Source of the DNA: Aquanectria penicillioides
Taxonomy: Eukaryota > Ascomycota > Sordariomycetes > Hypocreales > Nectriaceae
Reading direction: 5' to 3'
Assembly: GCA_003415625.1 (NCBI GenBank)
Contig: PYIU01000009.1
Location: forward strand, 682,001-746,000
Length of the DNA stretch: 64,000 bases
The notes beneath the pieces are model-generated. The model ran no database searches. It saw only the letters and a list, made by a program, of their open reading frames with translations, and was not told the origin of the DNA. Shown here piece after piece: positions 37,254 to 48,529 of this stretch (position 1 is the stretch's first letter; the number at the start of each line of letters is the position of its first letter). Position numbers and translations under genes: made by a program.

Positions 37254-39152
37254 TCACTCTGACAGGTCACCGTCCGTCTTCCAATACACATTATAATTAA
37301 CCCAATGAGCGTTGTAAAACGGAATCAGTGTCACCGTTTCGCCGTCTGCCGTGCCCTGAAACTTAAGTGTACCTTTGTCCACCACTTTGACGGTGTCCAG
37401 CTCCAGCGTCGGAGTTGCTGAAAGTGTAGAGTCGCCGTAATCACCCGCCAGGATTACTGGCCCGTAAGCGACTGCGGCCAATCCTTCGTCGTCGTTGGCT
37501 GCTACGGTGTACAGTTTCATAGGCAGTGTAACCGTGACTGTGTCCTTAGATCGCCACGAGCGAGTCACAGCAGCATATGAGCCTGCCTTGATTTCAACAT
37601 TCTTCACATCCTTTCCGTTGACCTGGATTTTCGCGCCAGAAGCCCAGTCAGGGATTCGCACTTTCAGAGTCCATCGTCCACCATTGCCTCCGGAAATAGT
37701 AAGCTTTGTGGTGTTTCCAACAGGGAATTCGGTGGATTGTGTCACAGTAATGCCACGCTGAGTCCACTTCAGAACCGAGGGGGTGAATAGGTTGACGTAT
37801 AGAGAAGAGCTGTCATAAAAGTAGATCGAATCTGCGAGCTTCGTGTTTGTCTCCAGAGCCGTTCCCTGGCAGCACCAGAACGAGTCGTAGTCAGTGCTCC
37901 AGGTGCCGCCGCCCCACGCTGGTCCAACACCTCTTCGGCCTCCGGGGTTCAGGGGAGTGAAGTATGTGATGTGACCGTGGCTCGACTCCGGGTCTTGTTG
38001 ACCCAGTAGATGGTTGAGCAGCGCCCTCTCATAAAAGTCAAAGTAGCTCGACTCAGTGGGGCTCATCAGCCACAGTTCTCGTGTTAGCTTGAGCATGTTG
38101 TATGTGTTGCAGGCCTCGCATGTATCATTGTCAAGGTACTCGGCGATCGCGTTAGCAGGTCGGAAGTGCTCTGACTGGCTGTTTCCGCCGATTGCGTACG
38201 AGTGTGCCTTGACCGTCATGTTCCACGCATTGAAAGCAATGTCCTTGTACTTTGTAGTTCCAGTAGCCTTGAACTCTCTGGCGGCACCGATCCACTTGGG
38301 AACCTGGGTGTTTGCGTGCAACCCATTAAGGCTGTCTGTGTTGGATGCCAGGGGATCAAAGACGGCTGCATGGTCGAATCGCGCAGCTACTGTCAACCAG
38401 CGTTCGTCACCGGTCTGGTGGAAGATGTCGGCCAACACTTCATTCATGCCACCGAACTCCGTGCTCATCATATTTTGCATTTGAGTGTATGTCAACGCGC
38501 TGGTTCTTGAATCCACCCAAGCTGCTAGAGACAAGAGCACGTCACGAGCCGTCTCATCGCCGATGTGTCGCCACACATCCAGTAGCCCGGCCATGGTCTT
38601 GTGGACGGCATAGTAAGGTACGTTTCCATTGCTAAGGGTACGGTTTTCCAGGAGGGCAAATTCGGACTCCGGGAAGCCTGAGAGATAGCCCTCATTATAC
38701 CCAGCAGCCTCGTTGTTGTCTTGACACTTGGCGAGCTCCTTCACGAAATAGGTTGCCCTATCATAACAATCGGAGTCTCCAAGCATGGCGTAGCAGTACG
38801 CCCAAGCGTTGAGAAAGTGGCCTTGGAAATGGGTTCTGAAGGGGAAATCCGGGGCGTCCCAACCACCATTGGCTTCGGCATCGTTGGTCGACAAGCCGTG
38901 GTTGGACCGAAAGTTGTAGAGCAAGCGTTCGACATCGACATACTTGAGGTAGGTCAAGGTTCGATCTTGATTCTCTTGCCAACGGCTACTGGTAAGAGTG
39001 ACTTGGTTCATATCAAAAGCATAAGCAGACACGCCAGTCTCCTTGCTAACAGGGTCGGCGGCATCTGCGAGTACAGACGTCAAGCCTGCGGTAAGGGCAA
39101 GCAAAGACACCATGTCGCGTAGCGCACGACGCGGACCAAAATTGGGAAGCAT
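37254..39152 (-). CDS. secreted GH127 beta-L-arabinofuranosidase
   Basis: Glycoside hydrolase of the DUF1680/GH127 family, which removes beta-L-arabinofuranose from glycoproteins or plant polymers. Single exon; from ATG 39152 it is 632 aa. The signal peptide hydrophobic core is MVSLLALTAGLTSVLA, and a start at 39113 directly before this core is equally possible. The zinc/catalytic residues of the family are visible as CEACNTYNML (Glu and Cys) and the paired Cys of FWCCQGTALE. Other family segments are THFQGHFLNAWAYCYAM and GGNSQSEHFRP. The C-terminal third is beta-rich. Several NxT/S sequons fit secretion. Together with the GH10 xylanase it suggests use of plant cell-wall material. The gene looks intact. 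Confidence 0.92.
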   Translation of the reverse strand: MLPNFGPRRALRDMVSLLALTAGLTSVLADAADPVSKETGVSAYAFDMNQVTLTSSRWQENQDRTLTYLKYVDVERLLYNFRSNHGLSTNDAEANGGWDAPDFPFRTHFQGHFLNAWAYCYAMLGDSDCYDRATYFVKELAKCQDNNEAAGYNEGYLSGFPESEFALLENRTLSNGNVPYYAVHKTMAGLLDVWRHIGDETARDVLLSLAAWVDSRTSALTYTQMQNMMSTEFGGMNEVLADIFHQTGDERWLTVAARFDHAAVFDPLASNTDSLNGLHANTQVPKWIGAAREFKATGTTKYKDIAFNAWNMTVKAHSYAIGGNSQSEHFRPANAIAEYLDNDTCEACNTYNMLKLTRELWLMSPTESSYFDFYERALLNHLLGQQDPESSHGHITYFTPLNPGGRRGVGPAWGGGTWSTDYDSFWCCQGTALETNTKLADSIYFYDSSSLYVNLFTPSVLKWTQRGITVTQSTEFPVGNTTKLTISGGNGGRWTLKVRIPDWASGAKIQVNGKDVKNVEIKAGSYAAVTRSWRSKDTVTVTLPMKLYTVAANDDEGLAAVAYGPVILAGDYGDSTLSATPTLELDTVKVVDKGTLKFQGTADGETVTLIPFYNAHWVNYNVYWKTDGDLSE

Positions 39153-40138
39153 CGTGCCCCGTGATGGAACCAGGCGGGCGTAAAGAAGGATGTAAGGTAA
39201 CCTCACAGGCGGAGAAGTGGTGTACAAGATAAATATTTCTCTACATCCATGCGAAGCTGCTGTCTCTAGCCTTTGCCTTTAGGTTGGGCCATAGTAGCCT
39301 ACTTATAGCTATAGGTGAGGAGGTATCGCACACTTCGGTGAAATTATCCAGTCGAAGTCATAAAACTCACGGTATACTTACTACCTTGGCACATCAGACA
39401 ACCTCCATTCGACTCACTGGCGCGCATGTCCTAGGATGAACTATGCATAGTTGCATCGCCACATGGTTACGATCGTGTGGGGTGGGTGAGAGGGGACGGG
39501 ACGGCCCCGCAAGATCGTCGACGAGGTGGGCAAGGTGTCGATTGGTGCGGCAAGCGGCCGAGGTTGCACCCCAAGGCCTTGGCGGTCGGTGTTCATTCTT
39601 GAATAGGGGTTAGGAGAAACTCCGAGAAAGCCCCATTGGCTCTATTATACGGGATGTGCTTCTCCTAGGGTATAAAACCGCTCAGTGATAGTCCAGACAA
39701 ACTTTCCTAGGCTGATTGTGATGCAGTCATGCGGCCTCCATGGCGTGGTAAGTGGATATTCCCCAGTTCCAGTCACAGCATGTTCTCTCCCGCACCAATC
39801 TAAAAATGATTTGCATGGTCTCTATCCGAAAACTTATAGCTATTCACGGATTTAAATTATCCTTTTCCCTGATGTAGGACAACTAGGTTGACTAGGAACT
39901 CGGGCAGAATAGCTCCGGGCATAGAGTAGCATTCAAACTGGGCTGCTAATAGCCGAGGTGTATTCACTATGGTCGCATCCAATCAGCAGCACTACGCAAG
40001 GCTATATGGGCCCTCTTGACTCTGTCTGCCTTCTAATAGAAAACTTAACCTGCTTAAAATTCAGGTATGGCTAAGCTTGTCTCCAACCAGTTCGTATTTT
40101 ATCGTTTTTGTCATTTGACTTCCCTATTTTTCCTGGGG

Positions 40139-40166
40139 TTTTTTTTTTATTTTTTTTTTTTTTTTT
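40139..40166. repeat. poly(T) tract, T10-A-T17
   Basis: A near-homopolymer T run, as seen from the plus strand. Simple slippage is the plainest explanation. No retroelement is seen beside it. Confidence 0.85.
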
Positions 40167-41204
40167 AGGCCGGCCCGTCCGAGTTCAGGGTATGCCTCAA
40201 GCTTTATGTGAGGCCAGAGTGTGGACATGATCAGAGCCCTGAGATCCTAAGCGTTCGAGATCCTATCTCCAGGGAGCCATTATTAACTGCCACTTCATCA
40301 TTCTGGTTCATCTCTATTCGTTCACTCATCTCAAGATTAGAATCGAAGCTTGACGCATATCTTTTGGTCCGAAGCCCCAAGCTCAACGTTGAATTTGAAA
40401 TCCGCGATGATCCGAGGAGTAGCTTAGCTCACAATGCCAAGACCAGAATAAAGCTCCGAGGCATACAAGGATCCTTCATTCAAGATCTCTTTGCCTCGGT
40501 GATGTTACCTCAGCACGTCATCAACGACGAAAGGGAAACGAAGCAAATGCGCCTTCGACCAATAGCAACCATACCCAAGCATTGTCGCAGCTGCACACAA
40601 TCAGCCCTACCATAAAATAGGGTTGCCACGATCTCAGCAGTCTGGAATATCCCTGTATACCTTACGTATCACCATGCGCCAGATCAAAAAGAGGTTTCGG
40701 AATTGGTCAAGCAACCCGGATCAGCTGGTCTCTCTTTTTCCTAGCTTAGGACATCCACGCCTTATTTTGTATGCTATGCAATGAGTAGTTTTAGACATGG
40801 CTATCGCGTGTCAAAAGTGCTAGATTCTCCTCCTCAGGCTTCATGCAAAACCGGTGCTGTCTATAATTTGCAACCTTGCACCCTTGGGGTGTGAAAACAT
40901 AAAATTATATAATTAAATGTATGAGTTTTAGCTAGAGTTTAAGAGTATTATTGTAATCTTAAATAAGTAAGTTTATCGGCTCCGTAACGTGGTGTATTCC
41001 TCAACATCACCGTCAACATCCGCGATCTATTGTTCAATCCCAGCAACGTGAGGATGAACAGGATGTTGTATTAAATCTTCCCAAATTCTATGACATATGA
41101 AAAGTTTTCTTTTCACTTCCAATTCCATATAAGATCATATTTCGTTTTCCGCTTTCCGCTCTCTTTTATCGCCCTCCATTCTCGTATTAGCCTGATTCTT
41201 GTTA

Positions 41205-41372
41205 CTAGTGCTGCAAGACACCGTGAATCTCCCCGCTTCTATTAACCTGCTGCGACACGGCGGGCCGTAACGCCGCTAGCCCGTTGAACCAGACATCGTC
41301 CGACCGACCCGCACCAGTCGGAACCTTGATCGTCTTCAGATCATCGGGATTTAGGGGCTTTTGAGCCGCCAT
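41205..41372 (-). CDS. small ORF of 55 aa, unknown
   Basis: A 55-codon frame begins at an ATG with a good A at -3 (AAAATGG) and reads MAAQKPLNPDDLKTIKVPTG, then AGRSDDVWFNGLAALRPAVS and a short tail. The first 42 residues look coding in composition. The sequence after QQ contains a possible GTTAAT donor, so this may be the first exon of a longer gene whose later exons I could not find, or a gene fragment. No family is recognised. Confidence 0.35.
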   Translation of the reverse strand: MAAQKPLNPDDLKTIKVPTGAGRSDDVWFNGLAALRPAVSQQVNRSGEIHGVLQH

Positions 41373-41993
41373 TTTGCTTCATCGCATGCACAACAGCAAG
41401 TGACGCCCAATAAACCTGCGATCATTTGCAACGGCTGAACCGCAGAATTTCGTCTTTATTTCCGCGGCCCAGTATGCAATATATTTATTTATGAACCCGC
41501 AATTTCATGTCTCTCAAAAGCCTACCACAACCACTACCATGATGAATATTCATCACTGATATATACAGGAAAACAAACAACTTGTCCATGACTTGCCAGA
41601 TCTCCCATTATCGGAGCAGAAGTCATTCCAGATAAAACCTCCTATGTCTTGACCACAAGGTTCAATTGTCAATCCATCAACCCAAATTCACAGAAACCCC
41701 CACGGTCACTTCGCGCTTTCGCGTCTCCGAACTGCTGGTCGCCGTTTTAGAATACTCGTCTCAGCGCGAGATGAGCTGACCAAGCACACCAACTCCACTT
41801 TCTAAATCAGAACGGCTCTCGGGGAACCGTGATTGTCCGAGGACAAATCATTGAACATCGGGATCACTACTTACACGAAGTAAAGAGTCTCCAAACACAT
41901 ACCATTTGCATCACGTCCATTCCTCTCAAGGGATTGCTTTTCGTTAGACATTCTCGGATTTCGGTCAAGATTTAAAATTCAGCTACCGCCATC

Positions 41994-42968
41994 ATGAGTA
42001 ATATCAGATTTGATCCGGAGTACTGGCAGGCCATTGAATCCAACAGCAAAGGCCCCAAGCCACCTCTCTTCAACACTGCTCTTGAAATTCGCGAGTTTAC
42101 CGACGCTATCATGGCCAAAATCCTGGCAGAGTCTGGATATCCATCAGAGGTTAGGGAAACTACCTTCATTGTTAAAAGCTTCGACAGAGCCGATATCGAG
42201 GTTACACGGTTCGCCACTGAAAAAGTTCTTGCTTCATCCGAACCTACACCGGGTGTCATATACGTCCATGGCGGCGGCCTCATTTCCTGCAACGTCAAAA
42301 TCTTCGCTCCGCAGGTTGCCCGCCAGACGCTCGCCGCAGAGCTTCCCTACTTTGCGGTGAATTACCGACTGGCCCCTGAGCATCCAGCACCCTGCGCGGC
42401 GGAAGACTGTTTTGCCGCGCTCAAGTATGTCTCAGAGCATGCGGAGGAGTTCAACATCGACCCTACCAAGATTGCCTTGCACGGTGATAGTGCTGGAGGT
42501 GGAGTCGCTGCCGGGTCCGCCTTGATCGCTCGAGACCGCCAACTTGATCCTCCGTTGGCCAAGCAAGTGCTCATTTATCCTATGCTCGATGATAGCACTG
42601 AGCTCCCTCCCAATGATCCGATTCTTGAATTCATGTCATGGCAGTCAAATGACAATGTCATAGCCTGGAATGCATATGTCGGAGAAGACAAACGCGGGAA
42701 GCCTGACGCCGACGTATCGCCGTATGCAGCTCCGGCACGAGCTGTGAGCCTGCGTGGTCTCCCGCCGACATACATAGAGGTTGGAACCCTGGATTTATTT
42801 AGAGATGAAGATATCACATATGCGGGTCGGTTGGCCAAAGACGGTGTGGAGGTTGAGTTCCACCTGTGGCCCGGCCTGCCACACGGTTTTGACGGTGTCG
42901 AAACGACAAGTTGGTATAAGAAGGCGCAGCAGAGTCGTCTCAGTGCTTTAAAGCGGATTGGAGTTTGA
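41994..42968 (+). CDS. alpha/beta hydrolase, GDXG (hormone-sensitive lipase) family esterase
   Basis: Carboxylesterase/lipase-type alpha/beta hydrolase of 324 aa in one exon. The oxyanion-hole motif is YVHGGGLISC, the nucleophile elbow is LHGDSAGGG, the acid is in GTLDLFRDED and the catalytic His is in LPHGFDG. This order and the LAPEHPAPCAAED segment define the GDXG/HSL group. No signal peptide is seen, so it is probably intracellular and acts on short-chain esters or lactones. The start at 41994 is the only in-frame ATG before the conserved region. Intact. Confidence 0.93.
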   Translation: MSNIRFDPEYWQAIESNSKGPKPPLFNTALEIREFTDAIMAKILAESGYPSEVRETTFIVKSFDRADIEVTRFATEKVLASSEPTPGVIYVHGGGLISCNVKIFAPQVARQTLAAELPYFAVNYRLAPEHPAPCAAEDCFAALKYVSEHAEEFNIDPTKIALHGDSAGGGVAAGSALIARDRQLDPPLAKQVLIYPMLDDSTELPPNDPILEFMSWQSNDNVIAWNAYVGEDKRGKPDADVSPYAAPARAVSLRGLPPTYIEVGTLDLFRDEDITYAGRLAKDGVEVEFHLWPGLPHGFDGVETTSWYKKAQQSRLSALKRIGV

Positions 42969-43743
42969 ATACACTAGGCATTATACAATTTCTCATGAAT
43001 TAAAGAAGAATCATTTGCGTTTCGAATGCATGCACTTATTCCAAAACTAACATGAGTTCATGATGTACGCCCGAGTCCAATCTTCACTGGCCTTGTGGCA
43101 GTTCCAATGGGACCAAGACTGAAGACTGTGGCTTGTCTCTTTCTTGGTATTTATCATTACTAAGTTCATAGGCCATGTTGCATAATTTCACAATTGATAT
43201 TAAGACAAAGGAAAAATAACAACGATTTCAATTCGATAGATTAATTCGGATCGGGTTTCCACAGACTACGGGAGCAATATCCACAAAAGGCAAGATAGCA
43301 CATTGCACCTAACATCTTGGTCGTGGCTGGTTAACTGAGTAATATTAAACCTAATGAGGCCTCATGTTGTATGTACATTTCCTTCTTGTCTATATACTTG
43401 TCTATTTTTCATAAAACCACTTGCTTTTTAGTGCAGACCACTAGGTAATCTTTTACAGATCACGAAACTGATCCAGCGTCGTAGGTTGCTGATCCATCTG
43501 CATCTGGGGTTTAGTTATTCCATTCCGGTGGTGGTTCCGTTCCGGCCCGGTCGACCAAGTGATCGGGTCGTCGTGACAAAAACCACTACTCAAAACGGTA
43601 TAGGGCCGGAAAAAAATTGATTTCTTATCCCCACATGACCCTCAGATTTATAACATGTCCTCTTTATGATCAGGCTCTTCAAAAAAGATTTCAATACCAA
43701 CTCCACAAATGTCACGTCGCAACTTTCAGATAAACCAATCCAA
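42969..43743. other. intergenic between convergent genes
   Basis: AT-rich 3' flanks of the esterase and of the pyrophosphokinase gene. No gene is seen. Confidence 0.6.
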
Positions 43744-45123
43744 TCAGAGCGGGGCATTAGTAAAGAGATACGACACGGATTCGCCGTTGTGGGTTCTGCG
43801 GATAGCCTATAGAGAAGTGAGCATGCATACCGCACACATCCGGGTCAAACTGGACAAACCTCGGCTAGAGTTCCAGAGACATCAATAACCTTGAGCTTGG
43901 GGCATCGCTCAACCTTATCACCAACTAAATCCATTAATTAGCATAACTCGTAGGGGGGTAAATTGACGCCACGCTGAAATGACAGCGGGAGAAGCTCAAG
44001 GGTCTTAGAGACTTACGTGGTACAGCTGTTAAACGTGTCAGTAAAAAGTGCAATACCAGGCTCCTGGGGGAGAACTCACTGTTTGTCACAACCAGGCCAG
44101 AGAGGCAAGATTGGTTAATGGTCTCAATGGCATTACCACTGAGAATACCGTGGGTAACAATGGCAAAGACCTGGCTAGCACCATGCTCATTAAGGGTAGC
44201 AGCTGCCTTGGCGAGCTAGACATCGATATTAGATCTCTGCGCGATAGGGAAAGGTTAATAACAGGCAGGGACGGGCGTCATACAGTTCCACAGGTATCAG
44301 CCATGTCATCCACGATGATGGCAACCTTGTCCTTCACGTCACCGACGAGAACCATACGGCCGACGACATTAGGACGAGGTCGTTCCTTATGGATGAGAGC
44401 AAAAGCTGTCTTGAGGCGATCGGCAATAGATGTCGCACGCTTTGCGCCACCAGCATCAGGGGAGACGATGACGCAGTTCTCGACATTCAGGTTCTCGCTA
44501 ATCCATCGGAAGATAGAAGGCTCGGCATAGAGGTTGTCTACGGGGACATTGAAAAAGCCCTGGATTTGAGAAGCGTGCAAGTCCATTGTGATGACATGGT
44601 TCTGACGAAGTGTAAGCGATAGATAGCTGGCTTAAGGGACTGGCGGTATACTTACGCAGCCAGATACCTGCAGCATGTTCGCCATAAGCTTTGCGCTGAT
44701 GGGGGCGCGGGACTTGTCCTTCTTGTCCTGTCTGCTGTAGGGGAAGCTTGGTACAACAACGGTGATACGTCGTGCCGATGCGCTGCGGCAAGCGTTCACC
44801 ATGATGAACAGCTCCATGAGCCCGTCGTTGACTTCTCCGGGCGGCGCGGACTGCAGGATGAAGACATCCTCATCACGAACCGACTCACCAATAGAAACAC
44901 TCGTCTCCTGGTTCGAGTATTTGAAGCACATGGTGTTGGCGACCTCAATGCCGAGTCTGCCAGCAGGTCAGTTCGCTACTCCCTTTACGTGCCGCACCGC
45001 GGGGTCGCCCTTGATGCTGCTGGAGGATCTTCGCCAGAGATGGGTCTCGACGTACCGGCTGGCCATCAAGGCGCTGAGCTCCGGGTGGCCGGTGCCAGAA
45101 AGGAGCTTGATTTCGTTCGCCAT
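43744..45123 (-). CDS. ribose-phosphate pyrophosphokinase (PRPP synthetase)
   Basis: Makes PRPP from ribose 5-phosphate and ATP for nucleotide, His and Trp synthesis in the cytosol. Seven exons: 45123-45056, 44956-44656, 44601-44284, 44215-44080, 44025-44017, 43924-43860 and 43806-43744. They sum to 960 nt (319 aa), the usual length. Exon 5 is only 9 nt; with it the joint reads [20 protein letters not shown], exactly the family sequence. Motifs are [17 protein letters not shown] at the start, the ATP loop [17 protein letters not shown] and the PRPP-binding [14 protein letters not shown]. Which of the several fungal PRS paralogues it is cannot be settled here, but the absence of a long insertion points to a canonical short form. 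Intact. Confidence 0.95.
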
Positions 45124-45948
45124 TTGATCTAGCATTGTTGTTGAAGCAATTGAGATCTCAAGATGGCCGACAGCGGGGCAAAGAACTTTTTTGGCGGAAC
45201 ACCTTTTGCGCCGGCTGGTCACGTGCATCCGATTCCCCGAACGGAACTTTTCTGCCTCTTACCCAGCACGTGCCCCGCGATGAAGCTTAAACTCGTTCAA
45301 TTCAAGCGCAGTTAAATTGAGAACCCAGCTTGGCGCACAAGGAAAATATGCTGGGCAAATCTCAAGATGAGCGGATATATATTTCAGTTGCTGGAGCTGA
45401 ATCCCTGCTAATGCGATATCTGTAAGAGGTGACGATGAAAGAATACAATATTCCGCTTAGAGGTACCAGTGACCGAGTTAAGTATAGTAATGGCTTACCG
45501 AGGCTTCGTTTCATGGGACATCAGGTTCAGCAAATTCTTCAGTATCATGCGGCCCTCAATCGCGCTATTTCCTTTCTGTCAATCTTGCTGGGAGGAGGAC
45601 AGGCTGAGTCAGATCTACAAAAGCAACGACGAATCGCACGGCCCACCAAATTGTGAGTCGAGACTAAGATCGTAAAACAAGGATAACATGTATGAGGAAC
45701 AAGGATATCAGTGTGTCATGAAACATTCAGATCGAGAGAAAATAGGGTCAATGAACGTTAAGTTTTACCACGGACAAATCTAGGATGAAGAGGATCTCAT
45801 CAATACGATGCTTAGAGACGTTGGAATAACACCTACGGTCATAGAAAGCCAGCATCGCCCAAGGAGGAGTAGATTGTTCCAGGTGTATAGTGAAAAATAA
45901 CATACCGCCGACCATGAATCCGCTACAATGGTTGCTCACAACCATCTA
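45124..45948. other. intergenic, no gene seen
   Basis: 5' flank of the pyrophosphokinase and 5' flank of the first tRNA. Short frames here have no family resemblance. Confidence 0.6.
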
Positions 45949-46020
45949 TCTTCCGTAGTATAGTGGTCAGTATGCAAGCTTGTCACGCTTGAGACCCGGG
46001 TTCAATTCCCGGCGGGAGAG
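45949..46020 (+). tRNA. tRNA-Asp (GTC), copy 1
   Basis: A 72-nt cloverleaf. The acceptor stem TCTTCCG pairs with CGGGAGA, with one T-G wobble, and the discriminator is G. The anticodon stem CAAGC/GCTTG encloses TTGTCAC with anticodon GTC. The T stem CCGGG/CCCGG encloses TTCAATT. The A box TAGTATAGTGG and B box GGTTCAATTCC are present, and there is no intron. A T7 pol III terminator follows at 46051-46057. Confidence 0.97.
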
Positions 46021-46050
46021 ATGCCACATGTGTTACGCATGATAATTGAA

Positions 46051-46057
46051 TTTTTTT
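46051..46057 (+). terminator. pol III T7 terminator of tRNA-Asp copy 1
   Basis: A run of seven T about 30 bases after the tRNA 3' end. Confidence 0.6.
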
Positions 46058-46176
46058 GGTGCTTTGAAGGACCCTCTCTTTTTCTTACGGTACAGGCCGC
46101 TCAGGGTATATAGGCGCCATATGCAGGTCACCTGACATCGAATTCCGGTACTACAGTGGTTGATCACAACCACCCA

Positions 46177-46248
46177 TCTTCCGTAGTATAGTGGTCAGTA
46201 TGCAAGCTTGTCACGCTTGAGACCCGGGTTCAATTCCCGGCGGGAGAG
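46177..46248 (+). tRNA. tRNA-Asp (GTC), copy 2
   Basis: Identical in sequence to copy 1, 228 bp downstream on the same strand. The roughly 33 bp before both copies are also nearly identical (CTACA.TGGTTG.TCACAACCA), while the 3' flanks differ. This indicates a tandem duplication that included the 5' flank. A T7 run follows at 46279-46285. Confidence 0.97.
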
Positions 46249-48529
46249 TCGCCACATGTGTAATAACACATGAGTATCTTTTTTTAGGGAGCTTTGTCCA
46301 ATTGTCAATTTTTGCCAATTGGATCTACCAAGTGTGCGATAATCGACCAAGCCAGAGAATAACAGGTTCTAAATGGCACGTGTGAAACATGCATTAAATT
46401 GGGTCCGACAACGCGATGGGATGTCTTTCATCCATACTTCATGCCAAAGTGCCTTCCTTCATCTTAGGGCAGGCTCCCCATTGAAAGGTACGGGTCATGA
46501 ATCTTGTTTTGATGTGGAGTGCGCTTATCATAAGATCGGCAAGCCTAGGTTGGGGTGGAATCGACCGTTTTTTGTACCTACGTACTTCCAACGTTGCGCA
46601 TGGAAGAAGCTTGGAAGATGGAGAAGTCGGGTTTCCAGTTCTTCGGGACCGAGTCGTCTCAGCCTCGAAGAAGCCCACCCAGCCACTCAACACTATGAGG
46701 CCTACGATACGTGCAGCATGAATGATGCTGAATCAGGCTGCATTGTGCTGCAGAAATTTCTTGACTTGGAACAGGTAAGATAAGCAAATCTCGTTGGATC
46801 AGGACTGCGAATTGGATGGCACGGGTACTGCTACAGCGCACGGCATAGAGTACGCGTCCACGCTACGCCAGGATGAGCCTCCTAGCTGTAACAGCGGTTC
46901 GTAGAAGCAGCATCGGGCTGTTCCTCGACCCGCCTCGAGGGGTGGGGGGGCACGTCATCATCGGGCTTGGCTCATTTCGCCTGCGACGTCGCAGCCTATG
47001 GCGGCGATTAGTGCGCGGCCACACACGACAGGTTTCCGCAAAGAGGAGCCAGGTAACATGACAATGACACCCAACCCATAATCGAAGGGGGTCACAATGA
47101 CACCCGGTGGAGATTCAGCTGCATGGCGCTGGTTTGCTGTGTGTTGCAGAGCAAACGGGTGCGCGAGGGGGCAGATATGCTCCTTATGTTTAATCAGATT
47201 GTACGGAGTACGAAAATTGTCGCAAGAGCAAAGCCACGCGATGCTAACAAGCAGGGCTGAACACATCAAACCGGGTATTGCGGATGGACTAGGGAGAAAG
47301 GGGACGAGTCCATCCAATGTCAGCCGGTGTGGGGGGATTACGTCGCCTTGGGGTGTTGGTGACGGTTGGAACTTTGAAAGTACATCTACACCATGGGTGT
47401 TGGCTGTACGTAGGGTTGTGGGATTCGGCGATAGGGGGTGAACCCAGGCCTGTGTTTGTGGTGCGTTTTGGAAAGAAGAAAAGAAGCGCGCTCGAGCCAG
47501 CCTGCCAATGCCAAGCTCATCAAACGCGGATTTTTATTTGCCTGGGCCTGTTTTGGCCATGGTGGTTTTTAGAGGCCACACGCACACGCGCACACTGAGA
47601 GACAGGAGAGAGCAGCAGAGGAGAGCATGCGGCGTGTGAAATGAAGAAGCAATTATCGATATTTCTGCCCACGATATCGCCGCACAACGGGGCGCAGTAG
47701 CAGCAAGATGCCGATATACCGACACAGAAGGGAGCTTGTACTGGTACATGGCGGGAACAACAGCGGGCAGGGTGCCGTGATATGCGCGTATTCGTGACGC
47801 TGCGTCCCAACCTGGTGTCTTTGCCAGTCGGTGACTCGTCGCCTGGTGGCCCCCCTGCCATTACGTACCTCGTACTCCGTACGTACCACTCACAACCCAG
47901 ATACTTGCGCGCAGGGGCGTGTACCCGCTCGCACTCCTGTCTTTAGCCCATGCTTTGCTATCTTGGGCAAAGGGGCGCGTGCCGGTACTGGCTGGGCGGC
48001 GCCCACTGCAACGGGCTTTCCGCTCTTTCCCCCAGACTAGCCTCCCGTAGCCGTCCTTTCCAACCGATGTCGTCGTCGTTTACGCGGAAAGAATTAAGTT
48101 CCTGCCCTCCATCTTCATACTTCTTCTTCCTCTCCTCTCCACTTCTACCTATATTTGCGTATCTCTGCTGTTTTCTGGACATTGCCAAAGCCTCGAACCG
48201 TCGCAAATCGGCTGGTCACTCTTATATCCCAGCATTTGTTGCCTTCTTGACCAGCTGTCTTGGCATCTGCTCCCTTTTGGCTGGCCTTGGTTTCGCTTCG
48301 ACAGCTTGATTCTTCTTGCATTTCCTCTTCACCCGAGACCTAAATCACCCCTCCTCTTCCGCTCCATCGCACTTATCGCAAACCTCGACATTGAATTCAA
48401 CACTCCGCATTGAAGCTTCGCATTACAGTCAACTCAACACTGTTTACTCTTGCCACAAGATACGATACTCCCGATCCTCTTCGACTCGTTTTCTCCCCCC
48501 CCTTTCGACGCCGCCTCCCCAAATCTACA
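46249..48529. other. 2.3-kb intergenic region, no supported gene
   Basis: Open frames on both strands overlap and have no domain. The last 450 bp is strongly CT-rich on the plus strand (for example CTTCTTCCTCTCCTCTCC near 48121), a common feature of fungal promoters and leaders, so it is probably the promoter and 5' UTR of the LicD-type gene. An 80-codon frame at 48067-48309 lies inside this leader. Confidence 0.5.
46279..46285 (+). terminator. pol III T7 terminator of tRNA-Asp copy 2
   Basis: A run of seven T about 30 bases after the second tRNA. Confidence 0.6.

Larger units (their letters stand above)
39153..41993. other. 2.8-kb gene-poor intergenic region
   Basis: Both flanking genes point outward, so this holds their promoters. 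It contains the T-rich tract at 40139-40166 and a small minus-strand ORF listed separately. A 135-codon plus frame at 40208-40615 has no recognisable domain and is not called. Confidence 0.5.

Noticed and set aside
40208..40615. 135-codon frame beside the poly(T) tract
   Set aside because: No domain, no splice-supported extension and no coding-like pattern.
46373..46783. 136-codon frame after the tRNA genes
   Set aside because: Not recognised, with overlapping frames on both strands.
48067..48309. 80-codon frame with two hydrophobic stretches upstream of the LicD-type gene
   Set aside because: It lies in a CT-rich leader whose composition alone yields Ser/Leu/Phe-rich hydrophobic peptides. 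An upstream ORF is possible but unsupported.
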